Shown here one piece after another: positions 10,755-21,655 of a stretch of DNA of 64,000 nucleotides. The position numbers and the translations under genes are program-made. How positions within the stretch are numbered: position 1 is the first letter of the stretch; every line of letters begins with the position of its first letter. Origin of the DNA: Liolophura sinensis (lineage: Eukaryota > Mollusca > Polyplacophora > Chitonida > Chitonidae); assembly GCF_032854445.1 (NCBI RefSeq), contig NC_088298.1, forward strand, positions 15,985,504-16,049,503. The letters run 5' to 3'. The notes below the pieces were generated by a model that had not been told where the DNA came from, did not search any database, and saw only the letters and a list, made by a program, of their open reading frames with translations.

Positions 10755-10885
10755 CACGTAAGGCATGAATGTTCATTCACGTAAGGCATGAATGTTCATA
10801 CACGTAAGGCATCAATGTTCATACACGTAAGACATCAATGTTAACACACGCAAGGCGTCAATATTCACACACGTAAGGTGAAACC
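10755..10885. repeat. 23-bp tandem repeat, about 6 copies
   Basis: The anchor CACG starts at 10755, 10778, 10801, 10824, 10847 and 10870, exactly 23 bp apart; the unit is close to CACGTAAGGCATGAATGTTC plus three bases. Confidence 0.9.
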
Positions 10886-10889
10886 GGGG

Positions 10890-11050
10890 AAACATCGCAT
10901 TTAAATAGTTCTAATCAGTGACGTCTAATAAATTGCAATTAACATCACTGCTCTCTTTTTATTTTACCTAACCTGCTTAAGCCATGGTGCTAAGGGGGGT
11001 GTAATTTGCTACTGATCAAACATTTACATACAGTGGATTTAATAAATACC
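10890..11050 (+). repeat. DR1 dispersed repeat, 5'/central part
   Basis: Shares CAGTGACGTCTAATAAATTG and GTGCTAAGGGGGGTGTAA with the copy at 56.9 kb; the 3' core is not present. Confidence 0.65.
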
Positions 11051-11671
11051 GGTCGTATGAAAACGTCCCCTTCTACAAGGAGTAAAGGCGATACCATTTA
11101 TCGCTCACTACTCTGTAGGCGTTAATAAGTAATTCTATTCTGCGATATTTCAAATTCGGGTCCATTGTCCAGAAAGGGAAATGAATTTTGTTTAGTGAGT
11201 CTGATTAACCGATGTTAGAATTTGCCTAATGGCATGCTGTTTGTTAGGAACACGGACAGATTCGACAAAGATATGAAACAGTAAAAAAATACTAAAAAAG
11301 CAAAAATCTCATCCCGACAATAAATCTGAAAACTGTTAGTGATTTATAAATATATTTACAAATTCAAATATTCCTTTTTCCCCTATTTGCAGATGTCATG
11401 TTTGTGGGTGGAATCAGATGTGTCCGGAATAAACCAGCTATGTTTGTCATGTACCAAAACAGGAATTTTGTGAAAAAAAAAATCCTCGACATATGAAATT
11501 AACTATACAAGACGCATAAACACCTACCTGGAATAAGATGCCTCAGCCACTGGGTAGTGTGCTCGTGGTTTTATTTTACTGTCTTACGATCCCGTCATGT
11601 TCCTCGCTCCTAAGCTCTATGTGTGTTTGCTGACGTTGTCTGTGGAAAGAAGACAAGCATGTTTGGGGTTT
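11051..11671. other. no feature recognised
   Basis: Unique-looking AT-rich DNA; no gene or repeat seen. Confidence 0.4.
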
Positions 11672-11755
11672 ATTTAATTTCTTTATTTATTTATCTGATT
11701 GGTGTTACACTTAAATGACTGCGGCCAGCATTATGGTTGGAGTAAACCTTACTTA
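11672..11755 (-). mobile_element. SINE-A 3' fragment
   Basis: Tail, GATTGGTGTTACAC and GCGGCCAGCATTATGGTTGG with the AGAATATTTCAC block deleted. Confidence 0.78.
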
Positions 11756-11761
11756 AGGGTC

Positions 11762-11786
11762 GACTGACTGACTGACTGACTGACTA
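11762..11786. repeat. (GACT)n microsatellite
   Basis: About six GACT units directly right of the SINE fragment. Confidence 0.9.
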
Positions 11787-12136
11787 ATGTTTTAAGTCGA
11801 ACTCAGAAATAGTTGATTGATGGAGACCATGATACATTTCATGAAGCTATCAATCTTTGACACCCCATCTCCCCAGCCACCCACCAATATACTCGCCTAC
11901 TTCGTATGCAAATAGCGGTCAAGCCCATTACGACCTAGGAATCATTCACACAGGAAGCTGTTTCATCTAGATATCGGTCTAGCTAGAACACATCAGTCTG
12001 AAAGAAAAATTCAAGAAGATGAACTGATCATTGTTTACTGCTAATATCATTTAAAATTGGGTGTAAATGGATAGAGCTATAAACATCCCAGTCATAGCCC
12101 ATCGTGGCTAATCCCACACCAATCCAATAGGCAGTA

Positions 12137-12197
12137 GAGAATAGGCGAGTTGCGAATAGGCGAGTTGCCAACAGGGGAGTTGCAAACAGGCGAGTGA
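12137..12197. repeat. short tandem repeat of about 16 bp, 4 copies
   Basis: Repeated GAATAGGCGAGTTGC with small changes (GGGGAGTTGC, AGGCGAGTG). Confidence 0.8.
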
Positions 12198-12291
12198 AAA
12201 AAGTATGTTAGTTGCGAATGAATACTTTCAGCAGACTTGTAAAGGAGAGAGGTGCTCCATCAGCTCTAAAATTAGCACTCGTTAAGGACTA

Positions 12292-12813
12292 TCAAAAGTA
12301 CCAGTCCCTGCATCGCTGCAGTCTAAAACACAGACATTTTTTGACATTTTTAAATGGTGGTGTAACTCTTCTCCTTCTAAAAGACAACATACCTTCAAAG
12401 TTACAAAAAGTGCTTTTTTTGATATTGTAAAGGTCAGTGTTAGTGCACTTTCTCCTCGCTGTAAAAGACATGTTATACAGTATGACTAGACATGTCTCTT
12501 CCACTATAAAAGTATACCACTGACGTGAAAAATAGTATAGTTGCATAACAAAAAGAAGGACACCAACTGAACTAGAGCAGACTTTTTTTGAGGCTGAACT
12601 TTCAATCTGAACCTCATAGGCAGTTTTTGCCATCTTAATGGAGAGTAGAAGGCAGTAAAAAAGTGAACAAATAGCTAAATGCCAAAGTCCACAGCCGAAC
12701 AAAACAGCCATTATTTCTTCCAAAAGAAAATCAACAGCGCAATACTTGACATGTATGTGACACCACATAGCAAGTTTCAATTCACTACAACATGTCATTT
12801 GAAATGGAAGCAC
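12292..12813 (-). CDS. unrecognised 173-codon frame, doubtful
   Basis: Longest open frame outside the receptor and the satellites. It has a hydrophobic, Cys-rich stretch around residues 27-60 and a basic segment near the end (FRRRRVTPPF). No domain is recognised, the composition looks like translated AT-rich DNA, and there is no clear splice or promoter context. The downstream side (12.8-12.9 kb) repeats CAAGTTTCAATTCA, which hints at an old repeat rather than a gene. Probably fortuitous. Confidence 0.15.
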   Translation of the reverse strand: MLPFQMTCCSELKLAMWCHIHVKYCAVDFLLEEIMAVLFGCGLWHLAICSLFYCLLLSIKMAKTAYEVQIESSASKKVCSSSVGVLLFVMQLYYFSRQWYTFIVEETCLVILYNMSFTARRKCTNTDLYNIKKSTFCNFEGMLSFRRRRVTPPFKNVKKCLCFRLQRCRDWYF

Positions 12814-12829
12814 GGATTACTCTTAGGCT

Positions 12830-13379
12830 GAAACTTGTCACGGTGAATCCATTTACCAAGTTTCAATTCATTAGAAATTTGGTTCAAGTTTACAGGCCGA
12901 AACAATAACAATGGCACGAGAAGAGTTTTACAATTCACGACAGTAATTTGGTAATACGAGATTTGGTTCTGTACTGATGTATATGGGAGCGGCTATCCGA
13001 TGCACAACCATGTTAAAGGCCTATACACATACAGATCAATAAAACTGATGACGTAACATGGTTAATCATCAGAGTATAGATGTGCATAACTGCGAGTTCC
13101 CTCTAGTGCCCCAAGAGTGCAATATAGATCTCCATTTGGGCATATTTCTGTGATACATGCGTCAACCTGATTTCTGTCTGCCTGGTTTGGGCATCACTGC
13201 CCTGTACTTTGAACCTGGATGTTCTGTAGTCGTTTTAAGCTGGAAAGTTTTCTCTTCTGCTCCTCTCTCTGTTTTATGACGCCAGTACCTATTTCATTGC
13301 TAAGTACAAATGCAGAGGGTGGAATAAGACGGCCTCGGGAAATTGTAATATATCTGAATATAATTTATTTATTTGATTG
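12830..13379. other. no feature recognised
   Basis: AT-rich DNA without supported coding, ending where the SINE pair starts. Confidence 0.4.
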
Positions 13380-13632
13380 GCTGGCTAGCGCGCTAACTCA
13401 GCGTAATGACCCAGGAGCCTCTCACCGATGCGATCGTTGTGAGTTCAAATCCAGCACATGCTGGCTTCCTCTCCTTCCTTTTACGTGCGAAGGTCTGCCA
13501 GCAGCCTGCGGATGGTCGTGGGTTTTCCCCGGGCTCTGCCCGATTTCTTTCCACCATAATGCTGGCCGCCGTGGTATAAGTGAAATATTCTTGAGTACGG
13601 CGTAAAACACCAATCAAATAAATAAATAAATG
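13380..13632 (+). mobile_element. SINE-A copy, nearly full length (left arm of inverted pair)
   Basis: From the head remnant (GGCTAGCGCGCTAACTCAGC) through GAGTTCAAATCC (B-box) and ACCATAATGCTGGCCGCCG to CGTAAAACACCAATCAAATA and an AAATA tail. Its tail meets the tail of the next copy. Confidence 0.92.
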
Positions 13633-13867
13633 TATTTGATTGGTGTTTTACGCCGTATTCAAGAATACTTTACTTATATGACGGCGGCCAGTATTACGGT
13701 GGGAGGAAACCAGACAGAGCACGGGTGAACCCGTGATCATCCGCAGGCTGCTGGGAGATCTTCTCAAGTGCGGTCGGAGAGAAAGCCAACATTACTTGGA
13801 CTCACACCGATGGCGTTGGTGAGAGACTTCTGGGTTAATCTTCTGCGCTTGCGCGCTAACCACAAGA
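13633..13867 (-). mobile_element. SINE-A copy, nearly full length (right arm of inverted pair)
   Basis: Starts with GATTGGTGTTTTACGCCGTA right after the tail of the plus copy and ends with the reversed head (GCGCTTGCGCGCTAACCAC). It is diverged from its partner, as expected for an independent insertion. Confidence 0.92.
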
Positions 13868-15241
13868 CAACATCTGACAATAATTAAAAGTATCTCTGTA
13901 TATCTGTCTGTATGTCGGTCTGTATGTATGTACAATATGTCTGTTTTTGGATGATATCCACAACCGTTTATTCAGTTCACTTCAAACTTCACGTGTGTAA
14001 ACAAGGAAATGCTCTGTCGAGTGTCGCAAAAAACAGTATGCAAATTAGGAAAGAGAGACGTCACATGTTAAGAAATCAATTAGATTTCCAAGTGGACTCA
14101 GTGATGACACACCTAGACTTCATCAGGATTCCAAAAAGGACTTAGTGACAGTAAAAAAGTTTCACGTATTTCATCTGGAAGGATTTTTTTCGACTCATTG
14201 CACTAGTCAAGGCATTGCTACCGAGCTGAATGTTCAATATGGTTTGGCAAAATGCATGCCGTATACCCCAGGAAGCCTCCTCTCCCGTGTCTCTTCATTT
14301 GAAGGGCAGGGACACAAATCCGCAAATTTACATTTAAGCCGAACGGCGAATTTGTAATGCGAGTCACAACACAAATCTGGAAAGGCAGATGTCGTGACAG
14401 AGTGGAATTGCAAATTTGTAATGTGAGTCATAACATAAACAGTAACATGAACAGCTCAGACGACTACATAACGGTAAATGCGGTGGCGCATAAGAATGTA
14501 CATTAGAGTCTGAATTAACACAGGGCTTAGTCAAAGCTACGACTCCGCAACCACCCAGATTCGGAATTTGGGAGTTTCAATAACGACAGTTATGGTTCTG
14601 AATAGTCGTTGTTTGTTGTTAACGATTAAGGTACTTTTGTTTCTTAGAAAACAGTAATTTTAGTTTTAATTAACGGTTTCTTTATCTGCAGAAGGGTTCT
14701 TGATTTTTAGTGTTCGTTAAGTTTTTTTGCTATATTGGAATCGAAGTGGTGTAACGAAAACCAAAGAGATGTATATCTATATTTAGACAAAACCAATGTT
14801 ACAACCCCCTCGGAAACATGAACATCAAAGAAAATCTTAAAGCTGAACCGTCCCGGTTTTATTTCTCACTTTATCTATCTGAATGGTGTACCTGTGATAT
14901 GGAAATTATGAACACAAAAAATGCATATGGTGAGTTACTTTACTTGTAGAAACTATAAATATGATTCAGCACCAAAAATTCGGAGAAAGAAAATTCACAT
15001 CGCTTGTCTGCCCTTAAATTGTGTGCCCAATATACTTGAGGTAACAGTAGCACTCCGGTTTAAGGACACAATGTCGGTTAATTTGGATTCGATCCACGTT
15101 TCTGGACAGGAAAACTGCTTTCGTGACCAGGAATGTTGAAAATAGTAGGTACTGCTTCCAGTTTCAACTGTTGAACCCATTTCCAAAAACTATGTTTAGC
15201 CTGTAATCTGGGTCAAACACGCCTCCTCAAAATTGTTAAGA
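13868..15241. other. no gene; short local duplication at 14.3-14.4 kb
   Basis: The word GAATTTGTAATGCGAGTCA (14346 on) is echoed by CAAATTTGTAATGTGAGTCA at about 14410. Small frames at 13.9-14.4 and 14.9-15.2 kb have no motifs. Confidence 0.45.
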
Positions 15242-15286
15242 GGGGGGTTGGGGTGGGGGGTGGGGGGTGGTGGGTGGGGGGATGGG
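15242..15286 (+). repeat. G-rich tract, potential G-quadruplex
   Basis: At least six runs of three or more G in 45 bases on the plus strand, ending at the SINE-A head. Confidence 0.85.
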
Positions 15287-15497
15287 CCGTGGCTCAGTTG
15301 GTTAGCGGGTTAGCGCAGCGTAATGCCTTAAGAGCCTCTCACCAATGCGGTCGCTGTGTTCAAGCCCAGCTCATGCTGTCTTCCTCTCGGTCTACCTTCC
15401 CAGTTTCGTCCCATCATAATGCTGGCCGCCGTCGTATAAGTGAAATATTCCTGAGTACGGCGTAAAATCCCAATCAAATAAATACATAAAATAAATC
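15284..15497 (+). mobile_element. SINE-A copy with intact head
   Basis: Head GGGCCGTGGCTCAGTTGGTT (A-box), a B-box-like GTTCAAGCCC, a shortened body and the full tail. Confidence 0.92.
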
Positions 15498-16209
15498 AAA
15501 ATTGTTGGATAACAATTTTGAGGGCCTTTTGGGCACGAAATGGTCTCGTCGCATGACGATTATCCATTTTCATCCTATGGAGGGGTCTGATGAGAAGGCA
15601 TGAAAACTAATCCCGTAGAAATTCAGTGTGCGACTAGCACAGTTCATAGCTGCACAAAACGGCATCGCTCCACTCTGACGTCATAAACTAGGATGACATC
15701 AAGGGCAGATAAGCTCGTAGAGTATACCAGGCTTCAAAAAACTATCGGTCTTGAAAAAAAAAATCGTTTTTCTACAACATCTAGTGATTTTAATTCTTTA
15801 AATCACTTTGGCTCCGTGCTTCGAATACATCTAGGATATACTGTGTCAATTTTTTGAGAAAAATTTTGATCAACCGGGACAGTTCACTTTTAATCATCCA
15901 TAGTATAAAAAACATAAAAGCCAAACAGGTATCGTGTAGTATGTGAAAAAAAAAAACCAACTAACAACAATAAGATTTATTTGCACGCTTAACAAATTAA
16001 ATTTGTGCGAATGGGCGTGTACAGTCACAGTATAAAGTGTAACAAAAATTATATCAAACTAAAAAAACAGCACATGATAGCATGACTAACTTTATGAAGA
16101 GATCAATATCCTTGGAGTCGGATGTCAGTGAGTTGGTCGTTTAAACATAATTGTTAAATATTGACAAGATAAAACTTACTGGAAGTGGCGCACTACTGAC
16201 AAGAGGGTG
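15498..16209. other. no feature recognised
   Basis: AT-rich DNA with A runs; no gene or repeat seen. Confidence 0.4.
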
Positions 16210-16525
16210 TGCGTGAGTTCTTGGGGTTTAACGTCGTACTTCAATCATATGACGTCGAAGGAGTCCTCTTATCTAATCCCTTTATTTACTTTGATCTAGA
16301 GCTGCTTCAATATGACTACTCACCGAAGGCGAGTAAGCGAGCCCGCCAGAGCCATTATACTGTTACGGGTCACCAAGTCGTTGCACCGTCCCCTTATTGC
16401 TGAACGGCAAGCGAGGAAATTACAACTTCCTCTTTTAAGGTCTTAGGTGTGACCCGACCCAGGTATGACACTGGATATACCGCTCCCGAAGCGGACCCTC
16501 TGTCAACTGAGCTATCGGGCGCCGT
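16210..16525 (-). mobile_element. SINE-B copy, full length, tRNA-Pro-like head
   Basis: On the minus strand the head has the A-box TAGCTCAGTTGACAGAG, then a stem CCGC / GCGG around the 7-base loop TTCGGGA (anticodon position CGG, proline). A TGGGTCGGGTCACACC region follows. The 3' end carries CATATGATTGAAGTACGACG and TTAAACCCCAAG, an end familiar from mollusc SINEs. Other copies are at 22.7 and 59.2 kb. It borders the 61-bp satellite. Confidence 0.85.
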
Positions 16526-16539
16526 TGATAAGAAGGTGT

Positions 16540-17300
16540 GCTCCATAAAAGTAACATAGCAGACAAAATACCGTGTGATCCATAAACGTAACGTGCCACA
16601 GATCCGTAAAGGTAACATACCAGACATAAGACCGTGTGATCCGTAAAAGTAGAGTATCACAGATCCGTAAAGGTAACATAGCAGACATAAAACCGTGTGA
16701 TGCCTAAAGTAGCGTACCACAAATCCGTAAAGTTAACATACCAGACATAAGACCGTGTGATCCGTAAAAGTAGCGTACCACAGACCCGTAAAGGTAACAT
16801 ACCAGACATAAGACCGTGTGATCCGTAAAAGTAGCGTACCACAGACCCGTAAAGGTAACATAGCAGACATAAGGCCGAGTGATGCGTAAACGTAGCCTAC
16901 CACAGATCCGTAAGGGTAACATACCAGACATAAGACCGTGTGATCCGTAAAAGTAGCGTACCACAGACCCGTAAAGGTAACATACCAGACATAAGACCGT
17001 GTGATGCGTAAAAGTAGCGTACCACAGACCCGTAAATGTAACATACCAGACATAAGACCGAGTGATGCGTAAAAGTAGCGTACCACAGATCCGTAAAGGT
17101 AACATGGCAGACATAAGACCGTGTGATCCGTAAAAGTAGTGTATCACAGATCCGTAAAGGTAACATACCAGACATAAGACCGAGTGATGCGTAAAAGTAG
17201 CGCACCACAGATCCGTAAAGGTAACATGGCAGACATAAGACCGTGTGATCCGTAAAAGTAGCGTACCACAGATCCGTAAAAGTAGCGTATCATGGATAAG
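16540..17300. repeat. 61-bp satellite, about 12 copies
   Basis: Each unit holds CAGACATAAGACCGTGTGAT, CCGTAAAAGTAGCGTACC and ACAGACCCGTAAAGGTAACA; successive units shift by exactly 61 bp. The unit is a 37-bp block plus a 24-bp block that is the same monomer with an internal 13-base loss. The minus-strand frames of up to 221 codons exist because the unit lacks stops on that strand; they are not genes. Confidence 0.93.
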
Positions 17301-18045
17301 GCTGCCCGATCTGGAAAGGTAAAGTACCACGCACAATACCGAATTATCCGTAAATGTAGCGGATAGCATTGTGTGATCTGTGTAAACAGCATACCAGGAA
17401 AGACCGTATAATGTGCAAAGGTAATGTACAACAAATAAGACCGTATAATGTGCAAAGGTAATAGCGCAGCGTAATGACCCAGGAGTCTCTCACCAATGCG
17501 GTCGCTGTGAGTTCAAGTCCAGCTCATGCTGGCTTCCTCTCCGGCCGTACGTGGGAAGGTCTTGTAGCAACCTGCGGATGGTCGTGGGTTTTCCCCGGGC
17601 TGTGCCCGATTTCCACCCACCATAATGGTGGCTGCCTTCGTATAAGTGAAATATTCTTGAGTACAGCGTAAAACACCAATCAAATAAATAAATAAATAAC
17701 CACCCATAAGACTTTATAATCTGCAAATTCAACGTAACACAGATAAAACTGTATAATCTGCAAAGTCAACGCACCACAAATAAGACCGTATAAGCTGCAA
17801 AGGTAATGTACCACAGATAAGACCGTATAATCTGCAAAGTCAACGTAACATAGATAAAACCGTATAATCTGCAAAGTTAACGTACCACAGATAAGACCGT
17901 ATAACCTGCAAAAGTAATGTACCACAGATAAAACCGTATAATCTGCCTAGTTAACGTACCACAGATAAGACTGTATAATCTGCAAAGACAATGTACCACA
18001 GATGAAACCGTACGATCAGCAAAAGTGACTTATCACAGCTAATAT
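17300..18045. repeat. 37-bp satellite, parent of the 61-bp array, split by a SINE
   Basis: TATAATCTGC-type words start at 17715, 17752, 17789 and 17826, steps of 37 bp. Units such as ACCACAGATAAGACCGTATA then ATCTGCAAAG align with the longer half of the 61-bp unit. The array lies on both sides of a SINE-A at 17463-17699 and decays toward 18045. Confidence 0.88.
17463..17699 (+). mobile_element. SINE-A copy inserted into the 37-bp array
   Basis: Begins AGCGCAGCGTAATGACCCAG (head start missing), B-box GAGTTCAAGTCC, full body, and tail AATCAAATAAATAAATAAAT. Satellite sequence flanks it on both sides. Confidence 0.92.
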
Positions 18046-18059
18046 CGTATGATCCGTTA

Positions 18060-19470
18060 AGACACAGGCATAAAACCTTAAATAATAGCTATGAACAAAA
18101 AATGCCAAGGAAAACAGTTTTAGTGAACAAAAAGCGAAATAACAAAACAAGGCACCTTCAGTAAAGGGGAAAGAAAGGAAGAAAATGGACAAATATTAAA
18201 CAAATGCAGACATGAAATCAACTTGAGTGGGGCGGATCTATTGAAGAACTCAGAACAAGTCTAACATCGGAAAAAGTTGAGTGGTAAGCCATGACATACG
18301 GTTAAAGAACACTACAGACGAACTATTTCAAACCCGAACAAGCTTAACATTGGAAAACATTAGGTGGTAGGTTATGACAAATCTTTAAAAAACACTACAG
18401 ACGTACTGTGTTAAACCCGAATAAGCTTAAAATCGGAAAACACTGGGTGGCAAGTCATGAAATACATTTAAAGGACACTACAGACAAACCTTTTTAAACC
18501 GACAATGTGGCATAGATTAACGGAACATATGCTGTTACACGCCAAACACACAAACATCGGAACAAAATGAATGTTAAATCATGAAGTGTTAAATACACAC
18601 AGAAAGCCCCCAATATATTAAACCATTCAGACTGACTAACGGACGCTGTTATAAACACACCAGAGAAAACAAGGTGCAATGTTAAACTGTTCAAACCAAG
18701 AAGAAAAGAATGTGCCACTTGGGGGCTCCAGAAAATACACTAATGGTAAAGAACACAAAAAAGCGTGTGCTACCTCGTCACATATGTTAAAATCACCCTA
18801 GAAAAAAAAACGTGAAATGTTAAACCACTTAAACCACCAAGAGCTCAACGGCAGAGAAAGCAGAATTCAGAACTTTGTAATTAAATGTGTGTTGTCATGG
18901 CTTATGTTAAAAAACACACAAGAGAAAGAAAAAGTGTATTATTAAACAGTTCAAACCAACGCGTGTGAGACAGACAAGCAGATGCTGTTGTATATTGGGA
19001 CATACGTATCCAAACCAACGTGTGATAACATGTTAAAATACACTAGAGAAAAAAAACCCCGTAAAATGTTAAAACGTTCAAAACAGAATGTGAAAAACTC
19101 CAAAAAGTAAAGAGCACAACAAATTGTGTTAAAACATGACATATTTAAAAAAAAAACACTGGGGAAAAATACGTAAGATGTTAGAGCATTGAAAACAACG
19201 CGAGAGCGAGTGATTGGCGGAAAAGCCGAGCACATGAACATCAAAACAGAATGTTGTTAAATGATGGTATATGTTAAAGCACACACTAGAAAAAAGGCTG
19301 AAATGGTAAAGCATTGAATCAGCATGAATGGGAGGGACAAGCAGAGGGTGTTATATAAAAGCAGGACACATAAATACCTTTACGAAATATATGTTTTATC
19401 ATAACAATTGTTAAGAACAAACTGTACACTGAAAAACCGTAAAATGTTATATCGGCCCTATTAAAAAAAA
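18060..19470. repeat. degenerate long-period tandem repeats
   Basis: At 18.23-18.5 kb three units of about 83 bp share AACACTACAGACG (anchors near 18308, 18391, 18474) and CTTAACATTGGAAAAC. From 18.55 kb a longer motif (ATGTTAAAACACAC, AGAGAAAAAAA, GTAAAATGTTAAA, TTCAAACCAA) returns several times at irregular steps of over 100 bp. Minus-strand frames here are repeat readings. Confidence 0.65.
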
Positions 19471-20559
19471 ACAGCAGTACAGAGGGAAAATGTACATCAC
19501 TTACCATTGCCTATATGCAGGCGGAGCTAAACCCCGACACCTCGGTATCGCAAGCAAGGCGGCTATTAGACTAAAGGGATTCGGTGGCAACTAGCGATGA
19601 CAGCACCGTACCTGACGGACTTCTCAGCCAATCAAAATGCTGACTTCACGCTTGCTAAAGCCGGGTCTATGTATACACTCAGCCGGGGTTTAAGCCGTGA
19701 GCGAACCTCCAGAGATATAAACCAGTGTCCGACAGAAGACAGCCGCGGTTGCCTTAAAGGATACTTAACGCTTTCCTTTGTAGATACAGGAACAAAAACG
19801 GGAACAATGATACTGTGCCGTAATAAATAGATGTTTTTTCTTCTCGTGGCCTATATGTGGCATCCTAAGTGGGAGGAAGAGAGTAATAAATTGCCTTTGT
19901 GATGTTCACCTTTTAAGACAGCCGAGGAAATCAATGCGCTCCCGCAATTCAGGGTATGTTTTTCTGCTTCCTATCATAGCGGTGAATGCAGTGGCTGCAG
20001 TAGCCAGAGACCGATGCCCAGTCGTCGAAAACAGCGCTGCTTCGCCCAGAGCGAAGCCTTGTTGCGCCCGGCGCACAGATCCATACAACCCTGGCAGGAG
20101 GATCGAAGTCTTTCGGCCTGACAGGTTTTATGCGGTGTCAAAGAGAACCGCAAAGTAATGGCATATATAGCAGTTTGGGTTTTCCCTGGTCAAACATAGC
20201 GCCCGTACTAATTGTATTGACACAGGGGCTGCAGCAGGTGCTTTGAGAAAAACAGACTTTTAAAACCCGATGAAAAGCTTTCTCTAATCTGTGTTATCCA
20301 TTTAAGCATCGTCTAAACTGACAGAATTGTTAGAACAGATTTTCCGTAAACACACAGCCATTACCAAAAACCAACAAACACATGCTAAGAGTGTCATAGC
20401 AGATTTCCGCCGGTGGCGTATTATAATTACACAAGTCGCGTATTTCTTATATTCGATCGCGTTAAGCCATAATCATTCATTCATTCTTATATTCGATCCA
20501 GCATACACTTAACAGACATTTTTTTCATCGTGACGACATATGTACGGAAGCCGGATAAG
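19471..20559. other. gene-free region with a GC-richer open stretch
   Basis: 19.92-20.16 kb is GC-richer than its surroundings and open in several frames on both strands, with splice-like signals on the minus strand (acceptor AAACCTGTCAG at its right edge, donor AAAAGGTGAAC at its left). No domain is recognised, so it is not called as an exon. A CATTCATTCATT repeat lies near 20.47 kb. Confidence 0.3.
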
Positions 20560-20985
20560 GGTATCATCGTACCATCGTTCCATCGCCTGGCGAGCATCGT
20601 ACCAACGCTTCGTGATATCGTGTCATCGCTTCGTGCCATCGCTTCGTGTCATGGCTATGTACCATCGTGCCATCGCTTCGTGCCATCGTGCCATCGCTTC
20701 ATGTCATGGCTATGTACCATCGTACCATCGCTTCGTGCCATCGTGCCATCGTGCCATCGCTTCGTGTCATGACTATGTACCATCGTGCCATCTCTTCGTG
20801 TCATCGCATCGTGCCACCATGCGATCGCTTCGTGTCATCGCATCTTGCCATCGCTTTGTGTCATAGCATCGTGCCATCGTGCCATAGCTTCATGCCATCG
20901 CTATGTGCCATCACTTTGTGTCATTGCATCGTGCCATCGTGCCATCGCTTCGCATCATCGTGCCATCGCTCAGTATACCAACACC
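20560..20985. repeat. degenerate minisatellite (CCATCGCTTCGTG-type)
   Basis: Words such as GTGCCATCG, CTTCGTGTCATCG and TATGTACCATCG alternate with irregular spacing of 9-22 bases. Frames of up to 145 codons rich in His, Cys, Arg and Ser are readings of this repeat. Confidence 0.9.
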
Positions 20986-21044
20986 TGGCGATGCTACGAT
21001 GGTACGACGATGGTCTTATCAGGTTTCCATACACTCAAAAAATT

Positions 21045-21252
21045 AATCTGTTAAGTTTAACAGAAAGCCCGTTGTCTGGGTGATGCTAGAATATATTCTG
21101 TTGCATATACCACACATATTCTTTTAATTCAACATAACCATTCTATTAGACTAACATGATATTATGTTGAATATGACAAAATATTGTGTTATAATAACAA
21201 AATACATTCTAGCATCACCCAGACAACAGACTTTCTATTAAATTTAACACAT
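21045..21252. mobile_element. palindromic MITE with about 54-bp terminal inverted repeats
   Basis: The left end (GTTGTCTGGGTGATGCTAGA) and right end (TCTAGCATCACCCAGACAAC) are inverted copies; the match extends from the TTAAnTTTAA outer bases to ATATTCTGTT / AACAAAATAC. The centre is AT-rich and itself partly palindromic (TTCAACATAA and TTATGTTGAA). No coding: non-autonomous DNA element of unknown superfamily. Confidence 0.88.
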
Positions 21253-21490
21253 GGATTTTTGGGGGTAGATAGATTTCTAGGATATTTCGTTTAATGTTTG
21301 CTTGATAAGGTGGAATTATCTGATTGTTATGTACTTCTACATGTACGAAGATGGCCACATTTGTGGCTTGAGCAAACCGAAGCAAACCATCAGCATTTGG
21401 TACGTTACTGACGAAATTTCTCACGTCTGAAGTATACATACACTCGCCATATTGGTCAAAGACAAGTGGTTTTCAACGACTTTGTCCGTG

Positions 21491-21655
21491 AATTTATTTA
21501 TTTGTTTATTTATTTATGTTTTTTTGGCTTGGCGCCGTACACACAAATATTTCACTTATACGGCGGCGGTCAGCATTAGGGTGGGAGGAATCAGGGCAGA
21601 GCTTCGAGTAAACCCAAGACCATCTGCAGACTGCTGCAGAACTTCCCAGGGGCCA
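21491..21655 (-). mobile_element. SINE-A copy, 5'-truncated
   Basis: Long ATTT tail, GGCGCCGTACACACAAATAT and GCGGCGGTCAGCATTAGGGT, ending in the ACTTCCCA block. Confidence 0.85.

Noticed and set aside
10755-10885. CRISPR-like array (regular 23-bp periodicity)
   Set aside because: The units are directly tandem without unique spacers, and the host is an animal.
12292-12813. 173-codon minus frame as a real gene
   Set aside because: No recognisable domain or gene signals; kept only as a low-confidence entry because it is the longest non-repeat frame after the receptor.
16704-17369. 221-codon minus-strand frame
   Set aside because: It lies almost wholly in the 61-bp satellite; the repeat has no stops on that strand, so the frame is a by-product.
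20540-21083. His/Cys/Arg/Ser-rich frames that resemble metal-binding repeats
   Set aside because: They are translations of the degenerate CCATCGCTTCGTG minisatellite and overlap in several frames.
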